DNA from: a halophilic archaeon
GTDB taxonomy: Archaea; Halobacteriota; Halobacteria; Halobacteriales; Haladaptataceae
Assembly: GCA_003298465.1 (NCBI GenBank)
Contig: QNGA01000005.1
Span: forward strand, 1 to 64,000
Direction of reading: 5' to 3'
Length of the DNA: 64,000 nt
Shown here: one piece after another, positions 27,079-35,333 of the stretch
How the letters are laid out: each line of letters starts with the position of its first letter
Position numbering within the stretch: the stretch's first letter is position 1
Program-made: the position numbers and the translations under genes
Notes under the pieces: model-generated
The model's input: only the letters and a program-made list of their open reading frames with translations
Database searches by the model: none
What the model was told of the DNA's origin: nothing

Positions 27079-27561
27079 CTATGGTGGATTACTCGCGGTG
27101 TTCAGTGGGTCGTAGGAGTCTGCATGATAGGCAACACGCCATAGTTTGAGAACAGCACGAGTGACAAGTGTTTCAACAGACTGATTGATGCAGGACTCTT
27201 CAACGTCATCAGGATCAGCGGTGGCGTCAAGAGGTGGGTGAAAGTGTTCAAGCCCAGGGACATGGATGTAGTCACCGTCATGTGGATGTTTGCCCCAGCG
27301 GAAGTTCACGTCGTCAGCGTCCGTGTAGTGAAATTTGTAGTCTGCTCGGGTCGTCCACTGAACGTCAATCCGGGCGGATTCGGCACGACAGAGTCCGTCG
27401 TCAAGTGGGACTTCCAGAATCGTCGGATTGAGATAGTCGTCTAGCGATGGCGCTGCAAGTGGCTCTTCTCTCTCGATGATGTCACGAATCGTGAGGAGCG
27501 CTGACCGGTCGATCGGCCCTCGTAGCGAGTGGGACTCGTCTGTCTCATTTCTCTTCACCAT
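27079..27561 (-). CDS. Putative TumE-like (DUF6516) toxin
   Basis: A 160-aa soluble protein. The central part, ARIDVQWTTRADYKFHYTDA then DDVNFRWGKHPHDGDYIHVP and GLEHFHPPLDA, has the His- and aromatic-rich pattern of DUF6516/TumE proteins (Y-x-Y/F-H-Y ... R-x-D/G ... P-H ... H-x-H). TumE-type toxins pair with an HTH antitoxin (TumA). Here the gene follows a winged-helix gene by 3 nt in the same direction, the expected two-gene arrangement. Assignment rests on motif resemblance and context. An uncharacterised partner of the HTH regulator without toxicity is possible. Confidence 0.55.
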   Translation of the reverse strand: MVKRNETDESHSLRGPIDRSALLTIRDIIEREEPLAAPSLDDYLNPTILEVPLDDGLCRAESARIDVQWTTRADYKFHYTDADDVNFRWGKHPHDGDYIHVPGLEHFHPPLDATADPDDVEESCINQSVETLVTRAVLKLWRVAYHADSYDPLNTASNPP

Positions 27562-27564
27562 CTG

Positions 27565-28155
27565 TTAGACGGGGACACTACCGTCAGTAGTTCGTGAGTC
27601 ACCGTCAACAAACCGTTCAGCGTTCGCAATCGAGAGTGCAGCGTTCGCGAATGCGAGATTTCGGCGCGTCGTCTGCCAATCCTGGAGCGTTTCAGCGTTG
27701 ATATCAGACTGGTCGGAGTCGGTCTCGGAGAGGGTTTGATTTGTCTGTTCAATGGTCACCTCTTCGGGTGAGTCGACGCCGTATTCCGCTCGGTAGTTGT
27801 TGAGCTGATCACGCATCTCCGCGATACGTGTGACGAGCTCGTCGGTCGAGACGTGTTCAAGGATGTCAGCGGCCTGCTCAACAACGAGCGATTCCGCCGA
27901 CCGCTGATAGGTCATCCCACCGTGTTCTCCCGTTGTGGTACTGACATACCCCTCATCGGCGAGTGTGTTCAGATGCTTCCGTGCCGTCTTCGGTGAGGTT
28001 TGCGCGTCTTCAGCGACAGTATCAGCTGAGACGGGCGAGTAGGTGTGGGCAATAACGTGACGAACGCGCTCGTAAGGGGTTGTCTCTGACTCCCATTCGT
28101 CGCTAATCACTTCGTTGATATCCTCGAATTCGGTCGGTGGAGTGTTGTCGGTCAT
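27565..28155 (-). CDS. Winged-helix regulator, probable antitoxin partner (DUF7342-like)
   Basis: A 196-aa protein with an ArsR-like winged helix at about residues 30-85: YERVRHVIAHTYSPVSADTV, TSPKTARKHLNTLADEGYVS (recognition helix) and the wing GEHGGMTYQRS. A helical region (AADILEHVSTDELVTRIAEM) and a second helical domain (DWQTTRRNLAFANAALSIAN) follow. Haloarchaeal DUF7342 proteins have this layout. It is the first gene of a two-gene unit with the TumE-like gene, suggesting autoregulation and neutralisation of its partner, as in HTH/TumE systems. That functional link is inferred. Confidence 0.7.
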   Translation of the reverse strand: MTDNTPPTEFEDINEVISDEWESETTPYERVRHVIAHTYSPVSADTVAEDAQTSPKTARKHLNTLADEGYVSTTTGEHGGMTYQRSAESLVVEQAADILEHVSTDELVTRIAEMRDQLNNYRAEYGVDSPEEVTIEQTNQTLSETDSDQSDINAETLQDWQTTRRNLAFANAALSIANAERFVDGDSRTTDGSVPV

Positions 28156-28252
28156 GTCTTCACCAACGAGGTAGAGGAGTATAGTTCTTTGGTAAAGAAG
28201 TATTCTACTCCTATCTTGAGTAAGTTCAACGCGTATGCATTGAGCACACCGT

Positions 28253-28446
28253 TCTCAACTTCTCCGCGCTTGGAAGTTGAGACTACAGGGTGTTTAGCGG
28301 GGCTATAATGAGTGAATTTGGCCGAATTAGCGAACGGAAACTACTTCAAATCGCCGTTCAAACAGACATTCTTGTCGCACCGCCAACTATATAGCCGGAT
28401 CTCGGAGACTTCCGACAGCGTTGCCACTCAGAAATCCTCCCCATCC
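28253..28446 (-). repeat. 3' flank of IS4-like copy 4 with conserved stem-loop
   Basis: TCTCAACTTC (28253-28262) and GAAGTTGAGA (28273-28282) form a perfect 10-bp stem with a 10-nt loop. CTACAG, TTTAGCGG, GGCCGAATTAGCGA and CCACTCAG blocks follow before the transposase 3' end. The GTATGCATTGAG box just upstream (about 28233-28244) is shared with the copy at 11.8 kb. This is the best-preserved copy of the element end. Confidence 0.65.
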
Positions 28447-28923
28447 CTAACTGAGTGCCTCACTACCCAATCCAGTCTCCTTCCTCAACAGCGTCAGCGT
28501 ATTATCGGCCGTCACAATCGGTGCGTGCTCGTACTCTCCAGTCAACTCAACCTGTACCAGCAGATCCACTGCTTGCCAGATCGAGTACAACAGACAGGCG
28601 AACGCGAAGTAGAAGAACCGCAGCACGAAATCCTTCGAAGTCGTCGTGACCATGAGCCGTTTGATCGACTCATACTCGCTCTCGATTTCCCACCGATAGC
28701 CGTACTCAGTGAGGAATCCGCCACCCCGATTGGACATGAACACCGAATACTGCCGGTGATCGTCGTGGTCGGCGTTGTCTTTCCGTCGGGAGATCAGCGC
28801 CGTCTTGTGCCGCTCGTTATTCCCGAGATGCAGCTTTCGGTCGGTTTCGTAGCGGTCCTGATCGCGCCGGAGCAACCGCTTGGCTTGTGCTTTCTCGCTC
28901 GTCTGCATCCGTTTCGAGACCAC
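28447..28923 (-). pseudogene. Truncated IS4-like transposase, copy 4 (C-terminal part)
   Basis: The last ~158 codons of the family, from PKRMQT-like sequence (here VSKRMQTSEKAQAKRLL) through YGYRWEIESEYESIKRLM to LLVQVELTGEYEHAP. The final Lys of the YREK signature is conserved, but the usual K-S-I-K reads E-S-I-K. The N-terminal two-thirds with both catalytic Asp motifs are missing; the cut at about 28925 abuts the remnant of a membrane-protein gene. Confidence 0.85.
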
Positions 28924-28940
28924 GTACTGTATGTCTCAAT

Positions 28941-29099
28941 CGAGTCAGCGTTGCCGGCCTCGGCATGGCCACCCTCGGCGCGCTGGTGCTCACAGTCTCA
29001 AAGCCGGGAAGAAAGAATCTAGTAAACGCTCCCCTCATCGGCGGTTCGCTGCTCCTCGCAGGGATGCTCATGTTCGCACTTGGACATACGCGGGCCTAG
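28941..29099 (+). pseudogene. C-terminal remnant of a two-TM membrane protein
   Basis: Fifty-two codons reading RVSVAGLGMATLGALVLTVS, then KPGRKNLVNAPLIGG and SLLLAGMLMFALGHTRA. Two hydrophobic segments flank a basic loop. The upstream part is replaced by the transposase remnant, so the start is lost. It lies just before ptsH on the same strand; a link to the sugar system cannot be shown. Confidence 0.5.
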
Positions 29100-29175
29100 C
29101 ACGAACTAATCGGCGTGAGTGAGCAGGGCGAGCAGGACGAAGGACAAATGTAGCCATATCGCGTAGGTAGCCGCC

Positions 29176-29445
29176 ATGGAACGAACCGTCACCGTCGTCC
29201 CGGAAGCAGGTCTACACGCCCGCCCGGCGTCAAAATTCGTGCAGGCCGCGAACGAGTTCGACGCCGTCGTCACCATCGCCCCCGCGGACGACGGTGAGTC
29301 AGTGAACGCCGGGAGTATGCTCGCCGTCACGGGGCTCAACGTCGAACACGGGGACGTCGTCCGCCTCGTCGCGGAGGGCGAGGATGCAGAGAAGGCGCTC
29401 GACGCACTTGAGGGAGTGCTCTCGTCTCCCGAGGACGACGATTGA
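29176..29445 (+). CDS. ptsH: Phosphocarrier protein HPr
   Basis: An 89-aa HPr-like protein with the active-site motif GLHARPASKFV (His14) and the second conserved stretch VNAGSMLAVTGLNVEHGD corresponding to the regulatory-Ser region (the canonical Ser46 segment reads SIMGVMSLG). It accepts phosphate from EI and passes it on. The stop overlaps the start of ptsI by one base (TGATG), so they are translationally coupled. In haloarchaea HPr usually serves fructose PTS or, as the neighbouring dhaKLM suggests here, the dihydroxyacetone kinase DhaM. Start ATG 29176 matches family length. Confidence 0.93.
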   Translation: MERTVTVVPEAGLHARPASKFVQAANEFDAVVTIAPADDGESVNAGSMLAVTGLNVEHGDVVRLVAEGEDAEKALDALEGVLSSPEDDD

Positions 29446-31148
29446 TGACGACCGAACTTGACGGCACAGGTGTCACACCGCTGTCCGGCGTTGGGACCGC
29501 TCTGTGGTACGAACCCGACGCCGACTTGCCGGAGCCACCGGCCTCGGAGACGGTTGACGCCGACGAGGAGCGGGCGGCATTCGAGCAGGCCCGGGGGCGG
29601 GCCCACGAGGAACTTGAGTGTGAGCGCGAGCGCGTTCGCGAGCGCGTCGGCAAGAACGAGGCCGAGGTGTTCGACGCCCACGCGCAATTCCTCCAGGACC
29701 CCCAGATTACCGACGCCGTCGAGGAGGCCATCGACGACGACTTGCCGGCAGCCCACGCGGTCCGGCGAGCGTTCGAAGACCCTATCGAACAGTTCGAGGG
29801 GATGCAGGGCCGAATGGCTGAGCGCGCCGACGACCTCAGGGACGTGCGCGACCGACTGCTCCGTATCCTGGCCGGCGGCGACCGAACGGACCTCGCCGAC
29901 CTCCCGGAGGGGACGGTCCTGCTCGCCGAGCGACTTGCGCCGAGCGACACCGTGCAACTAGACCCGGAACGAGTGGTCGGGTTCGCGACGGTGACCGGCG
30001 GCCGGACCTCCCACGCGGCCATTTTCGCCCGGTCGCTCGCTCTCCCAGCGGTCGTCGGCGTCGGACAGGGACTCCGCGACATCCCGGCGGGCGAAGAGGT
30101 CCTCGTCGACGGAGTCAAGGGTACAGTCACGGTCGACCCCGCGACTGAGGCGCGCAAGCGCGCCGCCAGAGAGCTTGACGCGGAGGTCAGGTACGAGCCG
30201 GCAGAGACCTCCGACGGGAAGGGAGTCGAGGTCGCCGCCAACCTCGGCACGCTCGCGGAGGTCAATGCCGCCGTCGAACGGGGTGCCGACGGTGTCGGCC
30301 TCCTGCGGACCGAATTTCTCTTTCTCGACCGGGAGACACCGCCGGACGAGGACGAGCAGTATAAGGCATACACAAAAGTCCTGTCCCAGTTTCCCGAGAA
30401 CCAGGTCGTCGTGCGGACGTTCGACGTCGGCGGTGACAAGCCGATTCCCTACCTCGACCAGCCGGCAGAGGAGAATCCCTTCCTCGGGGAGCGCGGTATT
30501 CGCCGGTCGCTTGGCCCCGACGTCGATCTCTTCGAAACGCAGTTGCGAGCACTGCTGCGCGCGGCCGAGAGCGAGCACGGCGACGGTTTGGCGGTGATGT
30601 TCCCACTCGTGGCGACCGTCGAGGAACTCGACGCCGCGCTCGACTGCGTCGAGACCGTCGCCGCCGACCTCACGGCCGAAGGGGTCCTACACGAGGTGCC
30701 TGATCTGGGGGCGATGGTCGAGACGCCAGCGGCCACATTCATGGCCGGCGAATTCGCCGACCGCCTCGACTTCCTCAGCGTCGGGACCAACGACCTGACG
30801 CAGTACGTCATGGCTGCCGACAGGGAGAACGACCACGTTGCAGACCTCCACGACCCGCTTCATCCGCCAGTGCTCCGGGCGATTCGCCGGACGGTCAAGG
30901 CCGGACACGAGAGGAATGCTTGGGTCGGGATGTGCGGTGAAATGGCTGGCGATCCCGACCTGACTGAACTGCTGGTCGGTCTCGGCCTCGACGAACTCAG
31001 TATGAGCGCCGTGACGATTCCAGCAGTGAAAGCGACCGTCTCAGAGACCGACGCGGGCCGCGCGCATGCCCTCATGGACCGTGCTCTGGCCGCCGAGAGC
31101 CGCGAAGCAGTCCGGGACGTGCTGTCCGACGGGGGTGACGAGCTATAG
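29445..31148 (+). CDS. ptsI: PTS enzyme I (PEP-protein phosphotransferase)
   Basis: A 567-aa complete EI. It has an N-terminal HPr-binding helical domain, the phospho-His motif GGRTSHAAIFARSLALPAVV (His190 from ATG 29445), and the PEP-binding TIM barrel with LLRTEFLFLDRE, ERGIRRSLG and DFLSVGTNDLTQYVMAADRE. The catalytic Cys is in GMCGEMAGDP. It transfers phosphate from PEP to HPr. Its 3' end overlaps the 3' end of dhaM, which is on the opposite strand, by 6 nt, so the ptsHI and dhaKLM units converge tail to tail. A TTG at 29442 immediately before the ATG is less likely as start. Confidence 0.95.
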   Translation: MTTELDGTGVTPLSGVGTALWYEPDADLPEPPASETVDADEERAAFEQARGRAHEELECERERVRERVGKNEAEVFDAHAQFLQDPQITDAVEEAIDDDLPAAHAVRRAFEDPIEQFEGMQGRMAERADDLRDVRDRLLRILAGGDRTDLADLPEGTVLLAERLAPSDTVQLDPERVVGFATVTGGRTSHAAIFARSLALPAVVGVGQGLRDIPAGEEVLVDGVKGTVTVDPATEARKRAARELDAEVRYEPAETSDGKGVEVAANLGTLAEVNAAVERGADGVGLLRTEFLFLDRETPPDEDEQYKAYTKVLSQFPENQVVVRTFDVGGDKPIPYLDQPAEENPFLGERGIRRSLGPDVDLFETQLRALLRAAESEHGDGLAVMFPLVATVEELDAALDCVETVAADLTAEGVLHEVPDLGAMVETPAATFMAGEFADRLDFLSVGTNDLTQYVMAADRENDHVADLHDPLHPPVLRAIRRTVKAGHERNAWVGMCGEMAGDPDLTELLVGLGLDELSMSAVTIPAVKATVSETDAGRAHALMDRALAAESREAVRDVLSDGGDEL

Positions 31149-31523
31149 CTTTGATAGCTCGCGGGCCTCCTCGGCGGCAGCGCGGACGGACTCGAGAGAC
31201 GCCTTTGAACTGGTCGCCTCAACTGCGGCGTTCAGCGCCCCTTCGAGGACCGGTGCGTCGGCTATCTCTACGTTGATGTCCACCTGCTCGATGGCCAGTT
31301 CCGCGTTCATCACCGCACTCCCGAGGTCGACCAGCACGACGACCTCCTCGTCGGGCACTGACTCGAGCGTCGATCGTATCTCGGGCGCACTCGTGCCGAT
31401 TCCGCCGTCGGGGTCGCCCCCCACGGGTTCGATCGTTGCGTCCGCACCGCCCATCTCGGCGGCGATGTCGTGGATGCCCTCCGCGGCCTTTTCGCTGTGG
31501 GAGACGACGACAAGGCCGACCAT
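31143..31523 (-). CDS. dhaM: PTS-dependent dihydroxyacetone kinase, phosphotransferase subunit DhaM
   Basis: A 126-aa EIIA-Man-like domain with the phospho-accepting His near the N-terminus (VVSHSEKAAEGI, His9) and the core VVLVDLGSAVMNAELAIE. DhaM takes phosphate from HPr and rephosphorylates ADP bound to DhaL. It is single-domain, lacking the fused HPr/EI domains of E. coli DhaM, which fits the presence of separate ptsH and ptsI next door. ATG 31523 directly adjoins the dhaL stop at 31524, so it is co-translated as the last gene of dhaKLM. Confidence 0.93.
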   Translation of the reverse strand: MVGLVVVSHSEKAAEGIHDIAAEMGGADATIEPVGGDPDGGIGTSAPEIRSTLESVPDEEVVVLVDLGSAVMNAELAIEQVDINVEIADAPVLEGALNAAVEATSSKASLESVRAAAEEARELSKL

Positions 31524-32231
31524 CTACTCCTCCTCTGCGTCGGCGTCGGGGACGGTCGGTGACGTAGCATCCTGCTCCGTCTCCCCGGCCGTGTAGTCCT
31601 CTGCCGTTTGGAGTATCTCCTCGAGCATAAACAGCGTGCTGGTCGCGCCGGGGTCCTGGTGGCCGACTGATCGCCAGCCGAGGTAGGAGGCCCGTCCCTT
31701 AGTCGCCTTCAGCGGGACGGTGAACTCGACACCCCGGCGGCAGGCGTCGACGGCCTTCGCCAGAGCTGTCAGCGACGAGAGGTCGTCCTGCTCTATGGAC
31801 TTCTTGTACGTCTGGACCGCCGGGGTGAGCGCATCGACCATCGTCTTGTTCCCGACGGTGGCCCCACCTCGGTCTTCGACCTTCTCTAGGTACGCCTCTG
31901 CGAATGCGACCGTCGACTCGGCAGTGATGCCGTCCTGAAGTTCCTCGCTGGCGTACATAAACGATCCGCCGTAAAGTGGTCCGGCCGCGCCGCCGACTTC
32001 GGAGATGAGCGCCGTGCCGACGGTCTTGACGATGTCAGCCGCTTCGGCACCGTCTTTCCCCTCGAGTTGCTCAAGGACTGCCTGGAAGCCGCGGTCCATA
32101 TTCGCCCCGTGGTCGGCGTCGCCGATGGCCGAGTCGAGGTCGGTCAAGTGCGACTTCTCCGCTTCGAGACGCACGGCGATGGCCTTAACGGCGTCGACCA
32201 GCGCGTCGCGCTCCGTGTCCGACGTTGGCAT
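31524..32231 (-). CDS. dhaL: Dihydroxyacetone kinase subunit DhaL
   Basis: A 235-aa ADP-binding subunit from ATG 32231 (MPTSDTERDALVDAVKAIAV). The Asp cluster binding Mg-ADP is in DSAIGDADHGANMDRG. The lid and core motifs GGAAGPLYGGSFMYASEEL, GGATVGNKTMVDAL and SYLGWRSVGHQDPGATST are all present. The C-terminal 25 residues are a halophilic acidic extension. DhaL keeps its nucleotide bound; DhaM recharges it and DhaL phosphorylates dihydroxyacetone held by DhaK. A longer upstream frame is rejected because it runs into the gap after dhaK with no domain. Confidence 0.94.
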   Translation of the reverse strand: MPTSDTERDALVDAVKAIAVRLEAEKSHLTDLDSAIGDADHGANMDRGFQAVLEQLEGKDGAEAADIVKTVGTALISEVGGAAGPLYGGSFMYASEELQDGITAESTVAFAEAYLEKVEDRGGATVGNKTMVDALTPAVQTYKKSIEQDDLSSLTALAKAVDACRRGVEFTVPLKATKGRASYLGWRSVGHQDPGATSTLFMLEEILQTAEDYTAGETEQDATSPTVPDADAEEE

Positions 32232-32284
32232 GTATTTTGAAAGGACGCCCACCCTGAAAACGGTTCGCCCGCGTGGTCCCCAAC

Positions 32285-33277
32285 TCACACGGAGAACGCA
32301 GGCGTGTCCGCCTCGTGTTCGAGTAGCTCTTTCAGCTCGTCGTCGAGATCGAGGACCGTCACCGAGACTCCGCGCATGTCGAGAGAGGTCATATACTCGC
32401 CGACCCAGGTGTTCCACGTCTCTAGCCCGTTCTCGTCGAGTTTCGCCTGGAAGCGGCGGTTGACGATGAACAGCTCGGACAGCGGGGTGCCGCCCATCCC
32501 GTTCACGATGGTGGCGACCTCGCCCTCCGGATTGAGGTCCGAGAGTACTCCCTCAGTGAGTTGGTCGGTTATCTCGTCGGCGGACGCGATGTCCTCGCGC
32601 TTGACGCCGGGTTCGCCGTGGATGCCGATACCGATCTCCATCTCGTCCTCGCCCAGGTCGAACGTCGGTTCGCCCTTCTCGGGGGTCACACAGGAGGTGA
32701 GCGCCATCCCCATAGTGGCGACGTTGTCGACGGCCTTCTCGGCGACGCGTTGCACCTCCGACAGGTCCCCGCCGCGATCGGCCATCGCGCCGGCGACCTT
32801 GTGAACAAAGATAGTGCCACAAACCCCGCGGCGACCCGAGGTGTACGTCGAGTCCTCAACGGCAACATCGTCGTTGACCACGACCTGCGCAATATCGGAG
32901 ACATCCTCCATCTCGGCCATTTCGGCGGCAGTGTCGAAGTTCATCACATCGCCCTCGTAGTTCTTGACGACACAGAGGACGCCCTCGCCGGCGTCGCAGG
33001 CCCGGATCATCTCGCTCAGTTCGTCAGCCGTCGGGGAGGTGAACACCTCCCCCGATGCGGCACCGTCGAGCATACCCGGTCCGAGGTAGCCGGCGTGCGT
33101 CGGTTCGTGACCACTTCCCCCGCCGCTGACGACTCCAACCGTGCCGTCCACGGGTGCGTCGCGCCGCACGAGAACGTTCGTATCGGGCAGCCGTCGGACG
33201 TCGCCGGGGTACGCCGCGATCATCCCGTCGAGCATTTCGTCGACGTACTCCGAGGGGTCGTTGATCAGCTTTTTCAT
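32285..33277 (-). CDS. dhaK: Dihydroxyacetone kinase subunit DhaK
   Basis: A 330-aa substrate-binding subunit from ATG 33277 (MKKLINDPSEYVDEMLDGMI). Key motifs are GVVSGGGSGHEPTHAGYLGP, VVKNYEGDVMNFDTAAEMAE and GIGIHGEPG, whose His forms the hemiaminal with dihydroxyacetone. First gene of dhaKLM, separated from dhaL by 53 nt. A TATA-like box is present about 30-40 nt upstream. Product: dihydroxyacetone phosphate entering glycolysis/gluconeogenesis. Dihydroxyacetone is released by some hypersaline algae and bacteria, and haloarchaea such as Haloquadratum use this system. Confidence 0.95.
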   Translation of the reverse strand: MKKLINDPSEYVDEMLDGMIAAYPGDVRRLPDTNVLVRRDAPVDGTVGVVSGGGSGHEPTHAGYLGPGMLDGAASGEVFTSPTADELSEMIRACDAGEGVLCVVKNYEGDVMNFDTAAEMAEMEDVSDIAQVVVNDDVAVEDSTYTSGRRGVCGTIFVHKVAGAMADRGGDLSEVQRVAEKAVDNVATMGMALTSCVTPEKGEPTFDLGEDEMEIGIGIHGEPGVKREDIASADEITDQLTEGVLSDLNPEGEVATIVNGMGGTPLSELFIVNRRFQAKLDENGLETWNTWVGEYMTSLDMRGVSVTVLDLDDELKELLEHEADTPAFSV

Positions 33278-33306
33278 GTTACAAATTACCAAATGCCTCT
33301 ACTCCC

Positions 33307-33316
33307 AATATAGTTT
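33307..33316 (-). promoter_or_regulatory. TATA-like box of dhaK
   Basis: On the minus strand AACTATATTG lies centred about 35 nt before the dhaK ATG at 33277. This matches the usual archaeal TATA position for a transcript with a leader of about ten nucleotides. Position and composition are the only evidence. Confidence 0.45.
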
Positions 33317-33499
33317 TTCAAGGGGACCGAGGCCGCTGTTCAACGAGTTTCCTGCTGGAACCTACGAAGGTTGATCGTGATCGACGGACAACCGAGCAAT
33401 GACCTAGAGGGTGCACGTCTCCTCAAAACGCTCGTCGGTAGTCTCCTCGATCGACGCAGCCTCGCCCATGCCGGCGTTACGGGCTAAGTGGATGTCGAC

Positions 33500-33880
33500 T
33501 TACTCTTTGTTGACGTGGCGGGCAAGTCCGTCAAGGAGGAATTCGGCCGAAGAACGGGTCGTAGCAAGTGGAGTATCATGGACGTCACAAATCCGCAATA
33601 GTGCAGAGATGTCAGGTTCGTGAGGCTGAGCAGTGAGGGGATCCCGCAGAAAAACAACGCCATCAAGACGATTCTCGGCAATCTCGGCTCCGATCATGAG
33701 GTCACCACCGAGGGGGCCCGATTCCTTTCGCTCAACGGTCAGCTCAGTTTCCTCAGCAATTCGCTTCCCAGTTGTTCCCGTTCCGATGAGTTCGAATTGC
33801 GAAAGTAAATCCTCGTACTCCTGTACGAGGTTGATAATTTCCGGCTTTTCTTCGTTGTGAGCAATCAACGCGACACGCAT
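33500..33880 (-). CDS. mgsA: Methylglyoxal synthase
   Basis: A 126-aa protein from ATG 33880 (MRVALIAHNEEKPEI); ATG 33883 or 33904 are alternatives. Family motifs are IAHNEEKPEIINL, the phosphate-binding GTGTTGKRIAEET, the GGDLMIGAEIAENRLDGVVF segment with catalytic Asp, and FLRDPLTAQPHEPDISALLR. The enzyme converts dihydroxyacetone phosphate to methylglyoxal and phosphate, a bypass when triose phosphate accumulates. Its position just upstream of the dhaKLM operon on the same strand suggests overflow control of the pathway's product. A TATATA box at 33921-33926 is suitably placed for its own promoter. Confidence 0.92.
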   Translation of the reverse strand: MRVALIAHNEEKPEIINLVQEYEDLLSQFELIGTGTTGKRIAEETELTVERKESGPLGGDLMIGAEIAENRLDGVVFLRDPLTAQPHEPDISALLRICDVHDTPLATTRSSAEFLLDGLARHVNKE

Positions 33881-34012
33881 CATGCCCGCTCTTTTATTCT
33901 GCAAGACAATGAGTACTGGCTATATATCCCTGCTCAACTCTATACACAGAGAGCGCCGGTCTTAGCTTCTATCCCAATGTCGATACGGTAGGTTAAACTC
34001 GGGGGTCAACTA

Positions 34013-34061
34013 CCCCACCCTACTCGCTCGCGCTGACGCGCTCGCATCGTTGAGGGTGGGG
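34013..34061. repeat. IS1341/TnpB-type element end hairpin (right end)
   Basis: CCCCACCCT (34013-34021) pairs perfectly with AGGGTGGGG (34053-34061). It overlaps the 3' end of the minus-strand tnpB and is preceded by CAACTA. Near-identical ends occur at 40860-40916, 47086-47115, 39671-39727 (degenerate) and 23153-23206. In haloarchaeal tnpB genes such 3' ends are transcribed as sense-overlapping RNAs and, in active systems, provide the omega-RNA scaffold; whether that happens here is unknown. Confidence 0.75.
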
Positions 34062-35299
34062 CTTGTCCGTGGACTCAGCCTCTGACTCATGAGAGTACGG
34101 GGTGTATCCCCGATTCGGCGTCACTGTCCCAGACTTCAGGGCGTATTGACTGACGCCCCTCCCACGCGAGGACTGTTGCTCGCGTCGGAGATACACATCT
34201 GCCACGTTCTTGGCAGCGTTGTAATCAGCGTGGTTCTGATTCCCGCACTGCTGGCACTCAAACCTATCCCGACTTGGCCGATTGTCGTCGTGGATATATC
34301 CGCACTCGGCACACCGCTTGCTGGTGTTCTTTGGGTTCGTCGTCTCCACGAACAACCCTTCGGCTTCGGCCTTGTACTCGACGCACTCATACAAGCGGTC
34401 GAACGCCCACTCGGAGTGCCACGCAGCTTCGGGCAATCGCTCACGGATGCCGTCCAACTCCTCGAACACAATCCCGTCACACTCGTAGCGGAGAGCTTCC
34501 TCGACGATGCCGTTCGCCACGCTGTGCAGGACGTGTTTCACAGACTCCTCTTCCCGCCCGCTCACGGCTTCCAGCATTCGGTGAGCGTTCCGCGTGCCAC
34601 ACTCTTGCAGGTCGCCACGCACGCGCTCGAGCTCCCGTCGCTTGTGGTTGAGTTCACCAGCCGAGAAAAAGCGAGCCGTACTGGTAACGGCGATTTCGTT
34701 GACGCCGAGGTCAACGCCGAGAACCGTTCCGTTCTCGGTAGTCTCATCGGCGGTCTTGGGCTTGCGGAAGCCAAGGTGCAAATACCAGCCACCATCCCGA
34801 TAGTGGAGCGTAGATTCCGTGGGTTCCCACTCATCGCTGCCGAGATACTGGTGTTGGTAGCCGTCCTCGTCGTCGGGAAGCACGAGGTCGGCTCGAACGC
34901 GAGAGTGGTCGCCGTGCGTAGTGAGCGATACCTGTTCTTTCTCGGGGAAGACGGTCATTGTCCGACTGTCATAGGAGATGGTCGGACTCGGTATGTGGGT
35001 TTGCTGGCTTTTTTCCCGTCTTGACGGCGAGCGATACAGGATTTGATGTTCTCGGCGGCTTGATGGCACGCAAGAATAGCGTGTTGGCTGCTGAGACTCG
35101 TATTCTCTCGCACATCGTCGTAGGCGAGTTCTTGGACGTCGGACTTGGAGTGACACCGCTCCCACGCCTTGTTCACGGCAATCTGGCATCCCCGTTTCCA
35201 TTCTCCGATGGTATCTCGGAGGAGTGGCTCGTCGGTGGGGGATACTGATAGGCGTGTGATGGCTGTTCGGCGGTGGTAGTCGTCCGACACTCTGTTCAA
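34020..35299 (-). pseudogene. tnpB: TnpB (IS1341-type) with one frameshift
   Basis: The N-terminal part is 35299 to about 34990 (RRTAITRLSVSPTDEPLLRD, then WKRGCQIAVNKAWE). The main part continues in another frame from about 35000 to 34020 (ISYDSRTMTVFPEKEQVSLT). The break lies around 34985-35005. All RuvC-like acids survive: GVDLGVNEIAV, IVFEELDGIRERL and NHADYNAAKN. The zinc ribbon is also present (CAECGYIHDDNRPSRDRFEC then QQCG). Apart from the single frameshift it looks functional. No tnpA accompanies it, so it is a solo tnpB element flanked by end hairpins at 34013-34061 and 35334-35400. Confidence 0.85.
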
Positions 35300-35333
35300 T
35301 GCAGTTCTGAAGTCACTTAATTGTTAGTTGTTG

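Noticed and set aside
29106..29957. A 283-aa minus-strand frame over ptsH/ptsI
   Set aside because: It is antisense to clearly conserved HPr and EI and has no recognisable domain.
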